Numbered from the stretch's first letter, positions 8,143-16,653 are shown. The stretch: DNA of 33,649 bases from Desulfosporosinus sp. OT (GCF_000224515.1 NZ_AGAF01000041.1:1-33649), one strand, 5' to 3'. The notes: generated from the letters alone by a model not told the origin. Numbers and translations: made by a program.

Positions 8143-9269
8143 AGTAAGGCCTCGTCCTTATCTAGAAGGGCATTTTGTAAATAATCAAGAGCCTTATTAC
8201 GTTCAGATTCTAAAATTGGGGCAACATGCGAATAATTAACATTAAAGATATCAGCGTTATTATTAATCTTATTCCATTTTCTTGACCCTAGATTAAAAGT
8301 TGAAAGCAATGTATCAATCCTTGAATTCATAGAAGGAGTTTTAGCAACCCTATCAAAGATAATAAATGGTTTTTCGAGCAAGATCGAAAAAACTGTACCG
8401 TGGAATGAATCAGTCAAAAATACAGTTGCTGAATTGACATAGTCAATAAACTCACCTGGATCCGCAGAATAGTGGACTCGGTCATTCATATCTGCCAAAT
8501 TAACAGTCTCAAGCTTGTTGTCTAATGCTATTTTCCTAATACTGTTTTGATTCTCTTTAGAAACTTCACCAAGAAAGTAAGTTAGCAAGTATGCATTTTT
8601 AGGTTTGTGATCCGACGACTTGGTAACAGAAAGCCATTTTTCTTTGGACAGCATCAGCGTCGGATCCACCAGAACAACGGTATCCCTTCCCGTTAATTTT
8701 TTAATGATTCTGGCACCTGCTTCTTCTCTGACAGATAAATTCTCCATTTGTGACAGCCACGAGCTATAGTTTTCTACATGCTCATCAGGAATAGCCGATA
8801 TTCCAAAACTGGGCGCATAAGCAATCCGCTTATGCTTAGGAGCAAATGTCAAGAAGTCAATGGACGATCCATGCCTGAAGGTTGGATTCCACACCTGGTC
8901 ACTTCCAACAACAAAATAGTCATATTCATCTGATAGATTGGTTGGAATGTTGTTTTCTGATATGGTGAACTGGGTCTCATAAATATTCTCATTTGTGAAT
9001 TTTTTAAAGGCATTCATTCTTTGAGAACGGCCTCTATCAACATTTTCTTTATTCAACCTATTACTTATTTTTGCATTAACCCTTTCGAAGAATTCTTTCA
9101 TGTCTTTTATTTTGCGAAGCTTATTTTTAAAACCACTTTTATATGGAGTATTTACGATCGTCTCAACTTTACACCCTAACGATTTAAGCACTTCCTGCGA
9201 AGCGTAGTTTTGTAACCTATTACCATAATTTGTATAGTCACAAATTGTTATTATTCCTATCTTTTTCAT
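8139..9269 (-). CDS. Polysaccharide pyruvyl transferase family protein
   Basis: A protein of about 376 residues beginning MKKIGIITICDYTNYGNRLQNYA. The CDYxNYGNxLQxYA opening, DYFVVGSDQVWNP near residue 118 and TDSFHGTVFSILL near residue 287 are hallmarks of the polysaccharide pyruvyl transferase family (WcaK/CsaB/EpsO type). The expected reaction is transfer of a ketal pyruvyl group from phosphoenolpyruvate to a sugar, adding negative charge to the polymer. The start at 9269 is preferred because AGGGGGGG lies just upstream; a longer frame to 9320 lacks family sequence. The next gene is the flippase (4-base overlap), then an FrhB-like protein, a combination often seen in Firmicute capsule loci. 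Confidence 0.88.
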   Translation of the reverse strand: MKKIGIITICDYTNYGNRLQNYASQEVLKSLGCKVETIVNTPYKSGFKNKLRKIKDMKEFFERVNAKISNRLNKENVDRGRSQRMNAFKKFTNENIYETQFTISENNIPTNLSDEYDYFVVGSDQVWNPTFRHGSSIDFLTFAPKHKRIAYAPSFGISAIPDEHVENYSSWLSQMENLSVREEAGARIIKKLTGRDTVVLVDPTLMLSKEKWLSVTKSSDHKPKNAYLLTYFLGEVSKENQNSIRKIALDNKLETVNLADMNDRVHYSADPGEFIDYVNSATVFLTDSFHGTVFSILLEKPFIIFDRVAKTPSMNSRIDTLLSTFNLGSRKWNKINNNADIFNVNYSHVAPILESERNKALDYLQNALLDKDEALL

Positions 9270-9437
9270 GGTTCCCCCCCTAGTTAGTTTTAATCTATTA
9301 AATTGCATCCGTAAGATCATCCCCTAAATTACTATTAAGAGATAAGCATATAACATTACTTGTTTTTTGATTTAACTGTTTTATTTACTTCCCTGTAAAA
9401 AAAATCATAATACCATAAAAGAATATTAAAAATATTT

Positions 9438-10559
9438 CTAAAAAGAGAAAACATATGGATATGTACTTTCCCCTCCAGTATAAATAAAACTGTAGAACCA
9501 ATACAAAAACAAATAAAGAATAAAGGCAATAATTATAATTAATTTGCCTGATTTCTTTGCAAATATATTAGGTATCTGAGGTATAGTCAGAATATTAACG
9601 AATAGAAAATATATACTCAATCTATACGCGTAGATACTAACAGATGATAACTGGGCAACAAACAGTTCAATAATCATTAAATATGTAAGATATTTATTAT
9701 ATGCATTTTTTTTGCAATAAGTTGAAAAATTACATAGAATTAAAATCAAATAGGGTGCTCTTTTTATTATTGAATTAATTGAAAAACCCACGCCCTCCTC
9801 CCCAATATACCCTATATATCTATCGGTCAAAATTCCAGTATTAACTAATAACAATACAATCTTTGAATATAATAGTATAAATACTAATGAAACCACTATA
9901 ATGGCGCACTGTTTAAAAAATGAGATGACTATATCTTCTTTCATTGTTAAATAGCGATATAATACATAAAAAAATATTCCCATTACTGCCGATCCATGTA
10001 TTATAATTGCGCACACCATACAAAAAACATATTTTTTAAAATCTTTTTTAACAATAAAGTTAATCGAATAAAAAACAATGGCAGCAGCAAGTAATTGACG
10101 CATAAGATTTAAAGAAACGTTATACAGTATAAAATAATATACTAACATTCCAAATGGCATTGACACATGCTCCCGAAAACGATAAATGCCTTTATATACG
10201 AAATACGTAGTCAAGAAATTAATTATAAAGAATAGCCAGAATACATTATCGGTAAATCTTGAAATAATATATACCAAATATAAATAACTACTTTCAATAG
10301 AGCCGTACCTAATATTTGATATAACCGCAGCGAATTCGGAATAGGAGTCACATTGTACAGCTTGGTTAAAATAGGGTATCCCGTATACCATCGTATCAGT
10401 TCCCACATTTTCACCGCGTAGACCTGCTAATAATGCGGGTAATAAAATAGCAAAAAAAGAAAATATAATGAATTTCTTTTTCTCATTACATTCTATAGAT
10501 CTTTCCGCTTGTTTCGTTATAATTGCCGAGATAAAAAAAGTAACTAAATATGGCCACAT
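9438..10559 (-). CDS. EpsG-family polysaccharide polymerase (Wzy-like)
   Basis: A 373-residue membrane protein with about ten hydrophobic segments. It has the EpsG-family pattern near the N-terminus: LLAGLRGENVGTDTMVYGIPYFNQ, where the R-G-x-x-V-G-T-D-T stretch is characteristic. It should polymerise repeat units on the outer face of the membrane. The ATG follows AGGAG with 7-base spacing. The gene is very AT-rich with frequent ATA codons, typical of laterally exchanged polymerase and transferase genes. It lies between two GT2 genes and the pyruvyl transferase. Family assignment is good; linkage specificity cannot be inferred. Confidence 0.85.
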   Translation of the reverse strand: MWPYLVTFFISAIITKQAERSIECNEKKKFIIFSFFAILLPALLAGLRGENVGTDTMVYGIPYFNQAVQCDSYSEFAAVISNIRYGSIESSYLYLVYIISRFTDNVFWLFFIINFLTTYFVYKGIYRFREHVSMPFGMLVYYFILYNVSLNLMRQLLAAAIVFYSINFIVKKDFKKYVFCMVCAIIIHGSAVMGIFFYVLYRYLTMKEDIVISFFKQCAIIVVSLVFILLYSKIVLLLVNTGILTDRYIGYIGEEGVGFSINSIIKRAPYLILILCNFSTYCKKNAYNKYLTYLMIIELFVAQLSSVSIYAYRLSIYFLFVNILTIPQIPNIFAKKSGKLIIIIAFILYLFLYWFYSFIYTGGESTYPYVFSF

Positions 10560-10593
10560 TATAAATCTCCTAAATCTATTTTTAATTTCTAAC

Positions 10594-11595
10594 TTAATAA
10601 CAAGTCTTTTTGATAAATCTCTTTAAATTTCCTTTAATAGCATATAACGGAATTATTAAGTAATTAGCATGTTTTATTAATACATATTCAAGTCTTTTGA
10701 GTAAATTTAATTTATTTACTTTTGTATTTTTCATAATGTCTCTTACACCATCTGAATTGATAAACGCCAATATTTCCTTTTGATTTTTCGGCTTGCACAT
10801 ACAACAATATTCTAAAAGTATATTTGTAATAACACTAAAATAAAATCTATACATATCGGCAATATAAATCTCCATGCCTGATTCCACGATAAATTCCTTT
10901 CTCGATTTTAGAGTTTGCATCATACCATTTAATCTTTTACTCCACTCAAAAGTATGCATTGCACTTAATTGATTTTCGTTGTAATTCACAATTGGCACAT
11001 TGAATATTTTAATGTTATCAATATGTTTGCGGTAGTTTAACAAAAAAAGCAAATCTTCACCAATCTTAAGTTCTGTATCAAAATTTATGTTGTTCTTTTT
11101 TATAGTATCCAGTCTATATAATTTCGCCCAGCAAGTATTTAATAATGGTGATGTTAATAACAATCTATCAAATAATTCTAAATTACCGGATTTTATATAC
11201 TTGCGCAAATCAATATACTGAGACTTTTTACGAGTATTAACTTTATAACTATAAACACATAAGTCACAGTTACCAGAAACTATAGATTCTTCAATGGTAT
11301 CCCACCCAAAATCAATCATTGTATCATCAGCATCTAGGAACATGACATATGTTCCAGATGCTAAATTTAATCCACTATTTCGGGCAGATGAAACGCCTCC
11401 ATTATTTTTGTGCAAGACTTTTATTCTATCATCTTCTTCTGCTAGTTCGTCACATATCTTGCCTGAATTATCGGTACTTCCATCATCGACTAATATTATC
11501 TCCAATATGATGCATGTATTTAGCCTTATTGATCTAACACACTCCTTCAGACAGTTTTCTGTATTAAATATGGGGACAATAATACTCAGGTCCAT
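10594..11595 (-). CDS. Glycosyltransferase family 2
   Basis: About 333 residues starting MDLSIIVPIFNTENCLKECVRSI. It shows GT-A fold motifs in order: IILVDDGSTDNSG at about 35-47, NNGGVSSARNSGL at about 66-78, and the metal-binding DxD-like FLDADDT at about 87-93. It adds one sugar to the lipid-linked repeat unit at the cytoplasmic face. The open frame extends 66 codons further upstream, but that stretch has no GT2 sequence. The ATG at 11593-11595 has GTGAGGAG about 9 bases before it, so I place the start there. This leaves a spacer of about 200 bases after the preceding GT2 gene. The sugar donor is not deducible. Confidence 0.9.
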   Translation of the reverse strand: MDLSIIVPIFNTENCLKECVRSIRLNTCIILEIILVDDGSTDNSGKICDELAEEDDRIKVLHKNNGGVSSARNSGLNLASGTYVMFLDADDTMIDFGWDTIEESIVSGNCDLCVYSYKVNTRKKSQYIDLRKYIKSGNLELFDRLLLTSPLLNTCWAKLYRLDTIKKNNINFDTELKIGEDLLFLLNYRKHIDNIKIFNVPIVNYNENQLSAMHTFEWSKRLNGMMQTLKSRKEFIVESGMEIYIADMYRFYFSVITNILLEYCCMCKPKNQKEILAFINSDGVRDIMKNTKVNKLNLLKRLEYVLIKHANYLIIPLYAIKGNLKRFIKKTCY

Positions 11596-11795
11596 TACTC
11601 TACTCCTCACTCCCCTTATATGCTTTATTCGGAAATTTATTGTAACACTCCGTTCATGATTGCTTATTTGGTTAACGGAGCTATAATCTATCCTTCTTTT
11701 TGTATCCAATATTTCGGGACAAGTATTGATGACTCGACCCGTCAAATTCGTAAGACTCAAAATGCTGTTTACCCTCGAACTAAAATTATGCAAGA

Positions 11796-12749
11796 TTAAG
11801 TCAATAATAATAGCTTTACATATACGCCGTTAACTAATTTTAGGTAATAATCTTGCACAGAATTTCCTTTGATTAAATACTTGTTCTTTCTCCATGAAGG
11901 GAAATAAGTATTAATATTTTTCCAGGTTTTCCTAATAAGATTTCGACGTATCCTTCTATCTTTAATCTTCAGCATCTTAAATAAAAAACTGCATAGCAAA
12001 ACTCTAGTATATTCATATTCAATAACATCAGCATATTCATCATACAAATTCTCTTTTTTATAAAAACTTATTATGTCATCTAAAACATCATGAATATGAC
12101 CAACTTTTTCATTCTGACTATTCGCTATTGAACCTGGACGTTGAATATAGTGCAGATAGGGTTCCTTAATAACTGAAACTTTATCAATGCTTGGTAAACT
12201 TGGAACTATTTTATAAAAAAAGTCCAAATCCTCATAACGTAATCCTAACGGAAAACTTATATTTAATTCTTGAATCCAAGTTCTTTTATATATCTTGTTC
12301 CATGACGTGACACGACCTCGAAGCAAATAATCTTTAATATCTATATATCCATCTCTGTAGTCAATTTTACGTTTTCTGGGATAATCCCACCAGAAATTAC
12401 ATTCAACTATATAACTTTCTGATTCAACTGCCCTCTTATACATTTTTTCGTACATTTCTAATTCAACATAATCATCGGAATCCAGAAAAGCAATATATTC
12501 CCCTGTTGCGTATCTCATACCATAATTTCTTGCATCGGATAATCCACCGTTCGGCTTTTTTAAATATACAAACTTTTCTGGACATTTCTGTAAATACTTT
12601 TCAATTATTTCTTCAGAATTATCTTTGCTTCCATCGTTTACTACGATGATTTCAATATTGTCCAATGTCTGCATGATAAGGCTTTCTAAGCATCTTGCTA
12701 TATAATCCTGAACATTATAAACTGGAACAATTATACTTAGTTTAGTCAT
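11796..12749 (-). CDS. Glycosyltransferase family 2
   Basis: About 317 residues starting MTKLSIIVPVYNVQDYIARCLESL, an EpsH/CpsI-like GT2 N-terminus. Motifs include IEIIVVNDGSKDNSEE (about 32-47), NGGLSDARNYGM (about 68-79) and the nucleotide/metal motif FLDSDDYVE (about 88-96); LRYEDLDFFYK lies further on. It transfers a sugar from an NDP donor onto the growing repeat unit. The frame is open 19 codons upstream, but the ATG at 12747-12749 aligns with the family start and has GCGAGGATA upstream. It lies between the Alg13-like gene and the second GT2. Donor and acceptor are unknown. Confidence 0.9.
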   Translation of the reverse strand: MTKLSIIVPVYNVQDYIARCLESLIMQTLDNIEIIVVNDGSKDNSEEIIEKYLQKCPEKFVYLKKPNGGLSDARNYGMRYATGEYIAFLDSDDYVELEMYEKMYKRAVESESYIVECNFWWDYPRKRKIDYRDGYIDIKDYLLRGRVTSWNKIYKRTWIQELNISFPLGLRYEDLDFFYKIVPSLPSIDKVSVIKEPYLHYIQRPGSIANSQNEKVGHIHDVLDDIISFYKKENLYDEYADVIEYEYTRVLLCSFLFKMLKIKDRRIRRNLIRKTWKNINTYFPSWRKNKYLIKGNSVQDYYLKLVNGVYVKLLLLT

Positions 12750-12838
12750 GTATTCATATCCTCGCATAACTCTTGCTTTTCTCATCCAAACTCGCCCCAA
12801 AGCCAATGAAATAAAAGTATTTGTGCAAAAATTCTAGA

Positions 12839-13324
12839 TTACAGTTTAATTTGAGTAATATAATCCCCAATAACCCTAACTGTTTTCTCTCGTTGAGAGA
12901 CATAGATACCAAACTTAAATGTTCTACTATTTTTAATCAATTCTCCAAGGTTATCTTCTTCACAGCACATAAGAACATAGCCTTTCTTAGAAAAAGCTCT
13001 CGCTATCTCCATCTGATGATCATCCACATGCTCGCTATATTTCTTCAATCTCGGAAAAACAATAACAGGCTTCCTATAATTAATTCCAGCAATAATCGTT
13101 CCGACACCACCGTGAGTAATCAGTAGGCTGCATTCTTTGACTTTTTCATCAAAACTAGCTTTATCCAAGAAATCTATATACTTATAATATTTCGGTCTAT
13201 AATCCGAATGTCCAACCTGGGCAAAGGTGGGCTCATCAATCTCTCCAGATTCAATGAGTTCATCAACTTGCTTTAATAATCTATTACACTGGAACTTCTG
13301 GGTTCCTAACACTACGAAAATCAT
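12839..13324 (-). CDS. Alg13-like glycosyltransferase catalytic subunit (PssE/EpsF type)
   Basis: A 161-residue protein beginning MIFVVLGTQKFQCNRLLKQVDE, with LLITHGGVGTIIAGINYRKPVIVFPR near 89-114, the C-terminal GT28/Alg13 sugar-nucleotide-binding motif (HGGxGT). In the family, an Alg13-like soluble subunit pairs with an Alg14-like membrane anchor to make the second sugar addition on a lipid-linked precursor. The Alg14 partner gene lies immediately upstream (13402-13857, 77-base gap), so together they should act as one transferase. Length is normal for the split form. The start has GTGGGG upstream. Confidence 0.9.
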   Translation of the reverse strand: MIFVVLGTQKFQCNRLLKQVDELIESGEIDEPTFAQVGHSDYRPKYYKYIDFLDKASFDEKVKECSLLITHGGVGTIIAGINYRKPVIVFPRLKKYSEHVDDHQMEIARAFSKKGYVLMCCEEDNLGELIKNSRTFKFGIYVSQREKTVRVIGDYITQIKL

Positions 13325-13401
13325 ATTTCACCCCACAAATCACAACGTCAACCTAAAGTGGAAGTTCTCCACGATATGCATACTCGCCGTATTCACAAAC
13401 C

Positions 13402-13857
13402 TTAAAAGACTCCACCGGTGTGAGTTGCCTTCGGATAAATCTTCAAAAGTTCTGCCCACTGTACTATGAACAGGTCAGCAATGCGATACATGAACTTACC
13501 AGTCATTGAAGCTTCGTCTACTCTAGCAAAGGACTCTATGTAGATAATCTTTTTCCGGAGTATTTTACCAAGAAGACAAATCGGAAAGGTGGCTAAGGCT
13601 CCAGTGGAAATGATACAGTCTGGTTTTTCTTTCAAAAGAATACTCAATGACTTAAAGAAAATTTTAACAAGATAAATGATAAATAACGGTTCTTTCCTAT
13701 TTACCTGCTGGACATGGTAAACATTCTTTCCGAAGGAGTGTTCATTGAACCCACCCTTCTCGGTGACTAAAAACGAATCGTATTCTTGTTCGATTGGTCT
13801 CAAACAGGCAATTTCTTCTAAATGCCCTCCTGAAGAAGCAGCAAAGCAGATTTTCAT
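13402..13857 (-). CDS. Alg14-like glycosyltransferase anchor subunit (PssD type)
   Basis: A 151-residue protein starting MKICFAASSGGHLEEIACLRPI, the GGHxxE opening of the Alg14/PssD family. A central hydrophobic region (PLFIIYLVKIFFKSLSILL, then CIISTGALATFPICLLGKILRKKIIYIES) and FIVQWAELLKIYPKATHTG at the end are typical. It recruits the Alg13-like catalytic subunit (next gene) to the membrane and binds the lipid-linked acceptor. The ATG at 13855-13857 has AAGGAGACGG upstream. It follows the priming sugar transferase with a gap of about 70 bases, consistent with the second sugar being added straight after priming. Confidence 0.9.
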   Translation of the reverse strand: MKICFAASSGGHLEEIACLRPIEQEYDSFLVTEKGGFNEHSFGKNVYHVQQVNRKEPLFIIYLVKIFFKSLSILLKEKPDCIISTGALATFPICLLGKILRKKIIYIESFARVDEASMTGKFMYRIADLFIVQWAELLKIYPKATHTGGVF

Positions 13858-13928
13858 AGAATCACCGTCTCCTTTTAACTATATTAATGAGCTCCATTAA
13901 CCTGTCGATCCAGCGGGAGGTTATCCCT

Positions 13929-15320
13929 CTAACTCGCCCCCCGTCTCCCCAACACCACCGGCACCGTCCTAGCCAAGATCCCCACATCCAACCACAACGA
14001 CCACCGATCTACATACTCGGCGTCCATTGCCATCCACTCATCAAAATCCACTTGATTCCGTCCACTAATTTGCCAAACACACGTAATCCCCGGCTTAACA
14101 GCCAACCTCTTGCGATGCTTCGGATTATACATATTAACCTCACTCGGTAATGGAGGGCGTGGCCCGACCAAACTCATTTCGCCCAAGAATACGTTCCATA
14201 ATTGTGGCAACTCGTCCAAACTCGTCTTCCTTAAAAACCTTCCGACCGGAGTAACCCGAGGATCATTTGTAATCTTAAACACCGGCCCACTCATCTCATT
14301 AAGATGAGCTAACTTGGACTTAAGTTCTTCCGCATTCACAACCATCGATCTAAACTTATACATCTTGAAAATCCGACCATTTAATCCAACCCGTTCTTGA
14401 CCAAAAAATACCGGACCCGTAGACGAGACTTTAACAGCGATCGCAATTGCCAACAGCATTGGACTCATAACTACAAGGCCAATACCTGTAAGAATAACAT
14501 CCATGCCTCTCTTGGCTAATTCCTGAACAGGCAGCCTTGGACTAGCATCATAGGCAACCATCGGAAGTCCACCAAAATCAATCGGTCTACTCCGCGCAAC
14601 TTTAGCTACTGTCTCATCAAGTAGAACCGTTGCTGTTTTCCCCATGAGATCTAGTAATTCAAGACACTCCTTCACCTGTCGATCGGACAAGGGTGCCGTA
14701 ATAACCGTAAGATCTACTATTTTCATACTTATTACGGTTTGAAGATTTGAATAATCACCTAAGAATGGTATCTCCAAACCATTGCGTTCAGGGGCCAAGT
14801 AACCAACCACTTTGTAACCCAATTGAGGATTTCTATTAACTTTATCTAAATAAGAGTGAGCAGCTTGCCCGCTACCAAGGATTAGTACATAACGGGTATT
14901 TCTTCCTATCGTACGCCAAGCTTGCAGCATCAGTCGAACCATTAAATGTACGCCTAACGTGAGGCAAAGCGCTGTAGCCTCGAAGTAAAACACAAATCGG
15001 TTATGTAACAGCGAAGGCTCATATAATGTAACGGACGCAATGGTTACGGCAAAGGTAACTACATGCGCTTTAATGAGCTGCTTGGTTTCCAACCCTACGG
15101 ACATAAACCGCCTAGACTGGTAAACTTGATTAACGTTAGAGCTAATCATCCAACATAAGCTATAAACCAAAAATATCAGAAAGTATTGTTCCCAAGCACT
15201 ACCAGGCGTAGCATGTTTATATTGATAAAGCTCCACAGTAAAGAAAAAACCTAAACCAAGGACAATTAAATCTACTAACTGGGAAATGTCATCTAATATG
15301 GCACCGTATTCTCTTAACAT
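13929..15320 (-). CDS. Polyprenyl-phosphate sugar-1-phosphate transferase (priming enzyme, WbaP/CpsE type)
   Basis: A 463-residue membrane protein. The N-terminal half has four to five helices and a CoA-binding-like domain (VLILGSGQAAHSYLDKV at about 146-162). The C-terminal half is the bacterial sugar transferase domain: AKRGMDVILTGIGLVVMSP, GPVFFGQERVGLNGRIFKMYKFRSM, TSLDELPQLWNVFLGEMSLVGPRP and KPGITCVWQISGRN. It transfers a hexose-1-phosphate from a UDP-sugar to undecaprenyl phosphate and so starts repeat-unit synthesis. It heads the exopolysaccharide operon, with a promoter block nearly 400 bases upstream. Its ATG overlaps the end of a 45-codon upstream reading frame (15314-15451), suggesting coupled translation. 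The ribosome binding site is GAAGGGG. Confidence 0.93.
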   Translation of the reverse strand: MLREYGAILDDISQLVDLIVLGLGFFFTVELYQYKHATPGSAWEQYFLIFLVYSLCWMISSNVNQVYQSRRFMSVGLETKQLIKAHVVTFAVTIASVTLYEPSLLHNRFVFYFEATALCLTLGVHLMVRLMLQAWRTIGRNTRYVLILGSGQAAHSYLDKVNRNPQLGYKVVGYLAPERNGLEIPFLGDYSNLQTVISMKIVDLTVITAPLSDRQVKECLELLDLMGKTATVLLDETVAKVARSRPIDFGGLPMVAYDASPRLPVQELAKRGMDVILTGIGLVVMSPMLLAIAIAVKVSSTGPVFFGQERVGLNGRIFKMYKFRSMVVNAEELKSKLAHLNEMSGPVFKITNDPRVTPVGRFLRKTSLDELPQLWNVFLGEMSLVGPRPPLPSEVNMYNPKHRKRLAVKPGITCVWQISGRNQVDFDEWMAMDAEYVDRWSLWLDVGILARTVPVVLGRRGAS

Positions 15321-15451
15321 TTTCTCTCATCCCCTTCGAGATGAAGCTTTCTTCTCTTAAAATCGGCTGGGAGTACCATATGGTCACATTCAGATATATG
15401 ATTCATTAGCAGTGTTTTCCTTAACCCCCCTGACAGCAATATCAACTTCAT
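15314..15451 (-). pseudogene. 45-codon upstream ORF resembling the N-terminus of mannose-1-phosphate guanylyltransferase
   Basis: This frame starts with ATG at 15449-15451 behind a very strong GAGGGGGG site. It reads MKLILLSGGLRKTLLMNHI and stops at TAA 15314-15316, four bases into the priming transferase gene. MKLILLSGG is the exact opening of many Firmicute ManC-type guanylyltransferases (recalled as MKLILLSGGSGKRLWPLSND); the following LRKTLL looks like a mutated SGKRLW. No further family sequence is visible. It may be the stump of a deleted manC now acting as a translated leader, because ribosomes ending here would reach the downstream ATG. Function is inferred. Confidence 0.45.
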
Positions 15452-15505
15452 ATCTGGCCCCCCTCTTCCCTCTATCTAAAGAAACCTCATAAGCTATTTA
15501 AAGCC

Positions 15506-15523
15506 TAATGTTACCTAACATTA
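15506..15523. promoter_or_regulatory. 18-base palindrome in the operon leader
   Basis: TAATGTTACCTAACATTA has two perfect 8-base arms around a CC centre, followed by A-rich sequence. It lies about 190 bases downstream of the inferred -10 box and about 55 bases upstream of the short leader ORF. It could be an operator for a dimeric repressor or the stem of an RNA hairpin. There is no U-tract on either side, so a terminator is unlikely. Confidence 0.5.
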
Positions 15524-15712
15524 AAGCTAAAGATTTTTCGGTTAAATTAGTGATGGGACCTTCCTTTACAATATAAATACAGAATTATTGCCTCCTCACT
15601 TAAAGTATTCTGCTACGGGCAACATACCCATAGCATCAAGGATCTCCATCGATTCTCGAATACCTTCGTCTCTAATTAGCTTGATTGTCAGCCTATGACC
15701 ATTTATCTTGAC

Positions 15713-15800
15713 TTATTATAAGGCGCTTCCAATATTTGTACATCCGTGTAAGCTACAGGATAAATAAATAAATACCACGGTATTTCCTACAGGTTAAAAT
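15713..15800 (-). promoter_or_regulatory. Conserved promoter/activator block, copy A (exopolysaccharide operon)
   Basis: Read on the minus strand, it has CCTGTAG twice, 34 bases apart (starts near 15793 and 15759). The second repeat extends to CCTGTAGCTTACACGG, followed by ATGTACAAATATTGGAA and then TATAAT at 15715-15720. The same arrangement with the same 34-base spacing occurs at 23220-23310. The -35 region is a poor sigma-A match, as expected of an activator-dependent promoter. Between the repeats is a palindrome, AAATACCGTGGTATTT. It lies directly beyond the comA terminator and drives leftward into the exopolysaccharide operon. The ComA-like protein is the natural candidate regulator, by inference. 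Confidence 0.65.
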
Positions 15801-15808
15801 TGATAGCA

Positions 15809-15849
15809 GAATAAAAAGAGCCACACATCACGTGTGACTCTTTTTATTC
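15809..15849 (-). terminator. Rho-independent terminator after comA
   Basis: AAAAAGAG(C/T)CACAC, a short loop and GTGTGACTCTTTTT form a long stem with A-tract and T-tract flanks, 30 bases beyond the comA stop. The symmetrical flanks allow termination in both directions. It closes the comQXPA unit and insulates it from the exopolysaccharide promoter just downstream. Confidence 0.85.
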
Positions 15850-15878
15850 CGTTTTTATACAACCATAAGCTCACTCTC

Positions 15879-16568
15879 TTAACTAATCTTACTACCTTCC
15901 ACTTTGTCTTTTGTATAAATCAATACTGCCTCTAACCGGGATTTCACACCTAACTTTGACAGTATATTGCTAACATGGAAATCCACAGTACGATTTTTTA
16001 TGCCCAATGTAGTAGCGATTTCCCTATTCCGCAAGCCCTGGGCAATAAACTCTATTATTTCTATTTCTTTTGGAGTAAGTAATGTACCATGGTTTTTTTC
16101 AGGCTCCATAATATTCGTTGTGATCTCTTCGCCAACAATCACAGATCTAAGATACGGAGCCATGTTTTGGGAAAAGTAATACTTACCACTAGAGGCCTGT
16201 AATATTGCTACAGTCATTTCAGTTTTTGAACAGTCCTTAAGAAGAAAGCCATGGGCACCTTTATTTAAGGAGGCATTAACATACTCTTCGGGGTTTTGTC
16301 CAGTAAGCATAATAATACTGACATTTGAATCGAGCTCTTTAATTTTCTCAATCAAATCAGTTCCGCAGAAATCAGGAAGATTAATATCAAGTAATACAAC
16401 GTCCGGATGTACCGCCTTCACAATTTTTAAAGAATCCCGTCCATTCTTAGCCGTTCCTACTACAGAAATATTGGGTTCAGAAGATAGCAATGATACAGTA
16501 CCTTCCGCAAAGAGTGTATGGTCATCCACTACTACCACTCTTATTGTCTTCTCCAAGCTAGATACCAT
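15879..16568 (-). CDS. comA: ComA-like response regulator, NarL/LuxR family
   Basis: A 229-residue response regulator. The receiver domain (about 10-125) has acidic pocket DD at 15-16, phosphoacceptor Asp61 in VVLLDINLP, a Thr/Ser near 89 (MLTG) and Lys111 in FLLKDCSK. The C-terminal LuxR-type helix-turn-helix (about 160-225) reads LLTPKEIEIIEFIAQGLRNREIATTLGI and ends HVSNILSKLGVKSRLEAV. It should be phosphorylated by the adjacent ComP-like kinase and bind DNA as a dimer. The ATG at 16566-16568 has GGAGGAGG upstream, and the gene follows comP after 85 bases. The order X-Q-P-A on one strand matches the Bacillus comQXPA arrangement. Likely targets are the two CCTGTAG promoter blocks nearby (inference). 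Confidence 0.85.
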   Translation of the reverse strand: MVSSLEKTIRVVVVDDHTLFAEGTVSLLSSEPNISVVGTAKNGRDSLKIVKAVHPDVVLLDINLPDFCGTDLIEKIKELDSNVSIIMLTGQNPEEYVNASLNKGAHGFLLKDCSKTEMTVAILQASSGKYYFSQNMAPYLRSVIVGEEITTNIMEPEKNHGTLLTPKEIEIIEFIAQGLRNREIATTLGIKNRTVDFHVSNILSKLGVKSRLEAVLIYTKDKVEGSKIS

Positions 16569-16653
16569 AATATTTCCTCCTCCACTAACATCCCTATGTC
16601 TGACTGATAATTACACCTTCAACCTCACCTAGCATTACTCTTTTACAAAATCT

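Larger units (their letters stand above)
15321..15878 (-). other. Long leader/promoter region of the exopolysaccharide operon
   Basis: This 558-base gap lies between comA and the priming transferase. From upstream to downstream on the minus strand it holds: the comA terminator (15809-15849); the conserved promoter block (15713-15800) with TATAAT at 15715-15720; an open stretch of 36 codons ending at 15596 that reads like protein (ends MEILDAMGMLPVAEYFK) and is followed by GAGGAGG but no start codon; a 12-mer shared with the cpsC leader (15537-15548); an 18-base palindrome (15506-15523); and the ManC-like short ORF. A leader of almost 400 bases with structure suggests post-initiation control, but I cannot assign a known RNA class. 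Confidence 0.6.

Noticed and set aside
11596-11793. 66-codon N-terminal extension of the GT2 gene ending at 10594
   Set aside because: It has no GT2 sequence, while an ATG with a good binding site at 11595 matches the family start; a short inverted repeat (CTCCGTT/AACGGAG) in it has no T-run.
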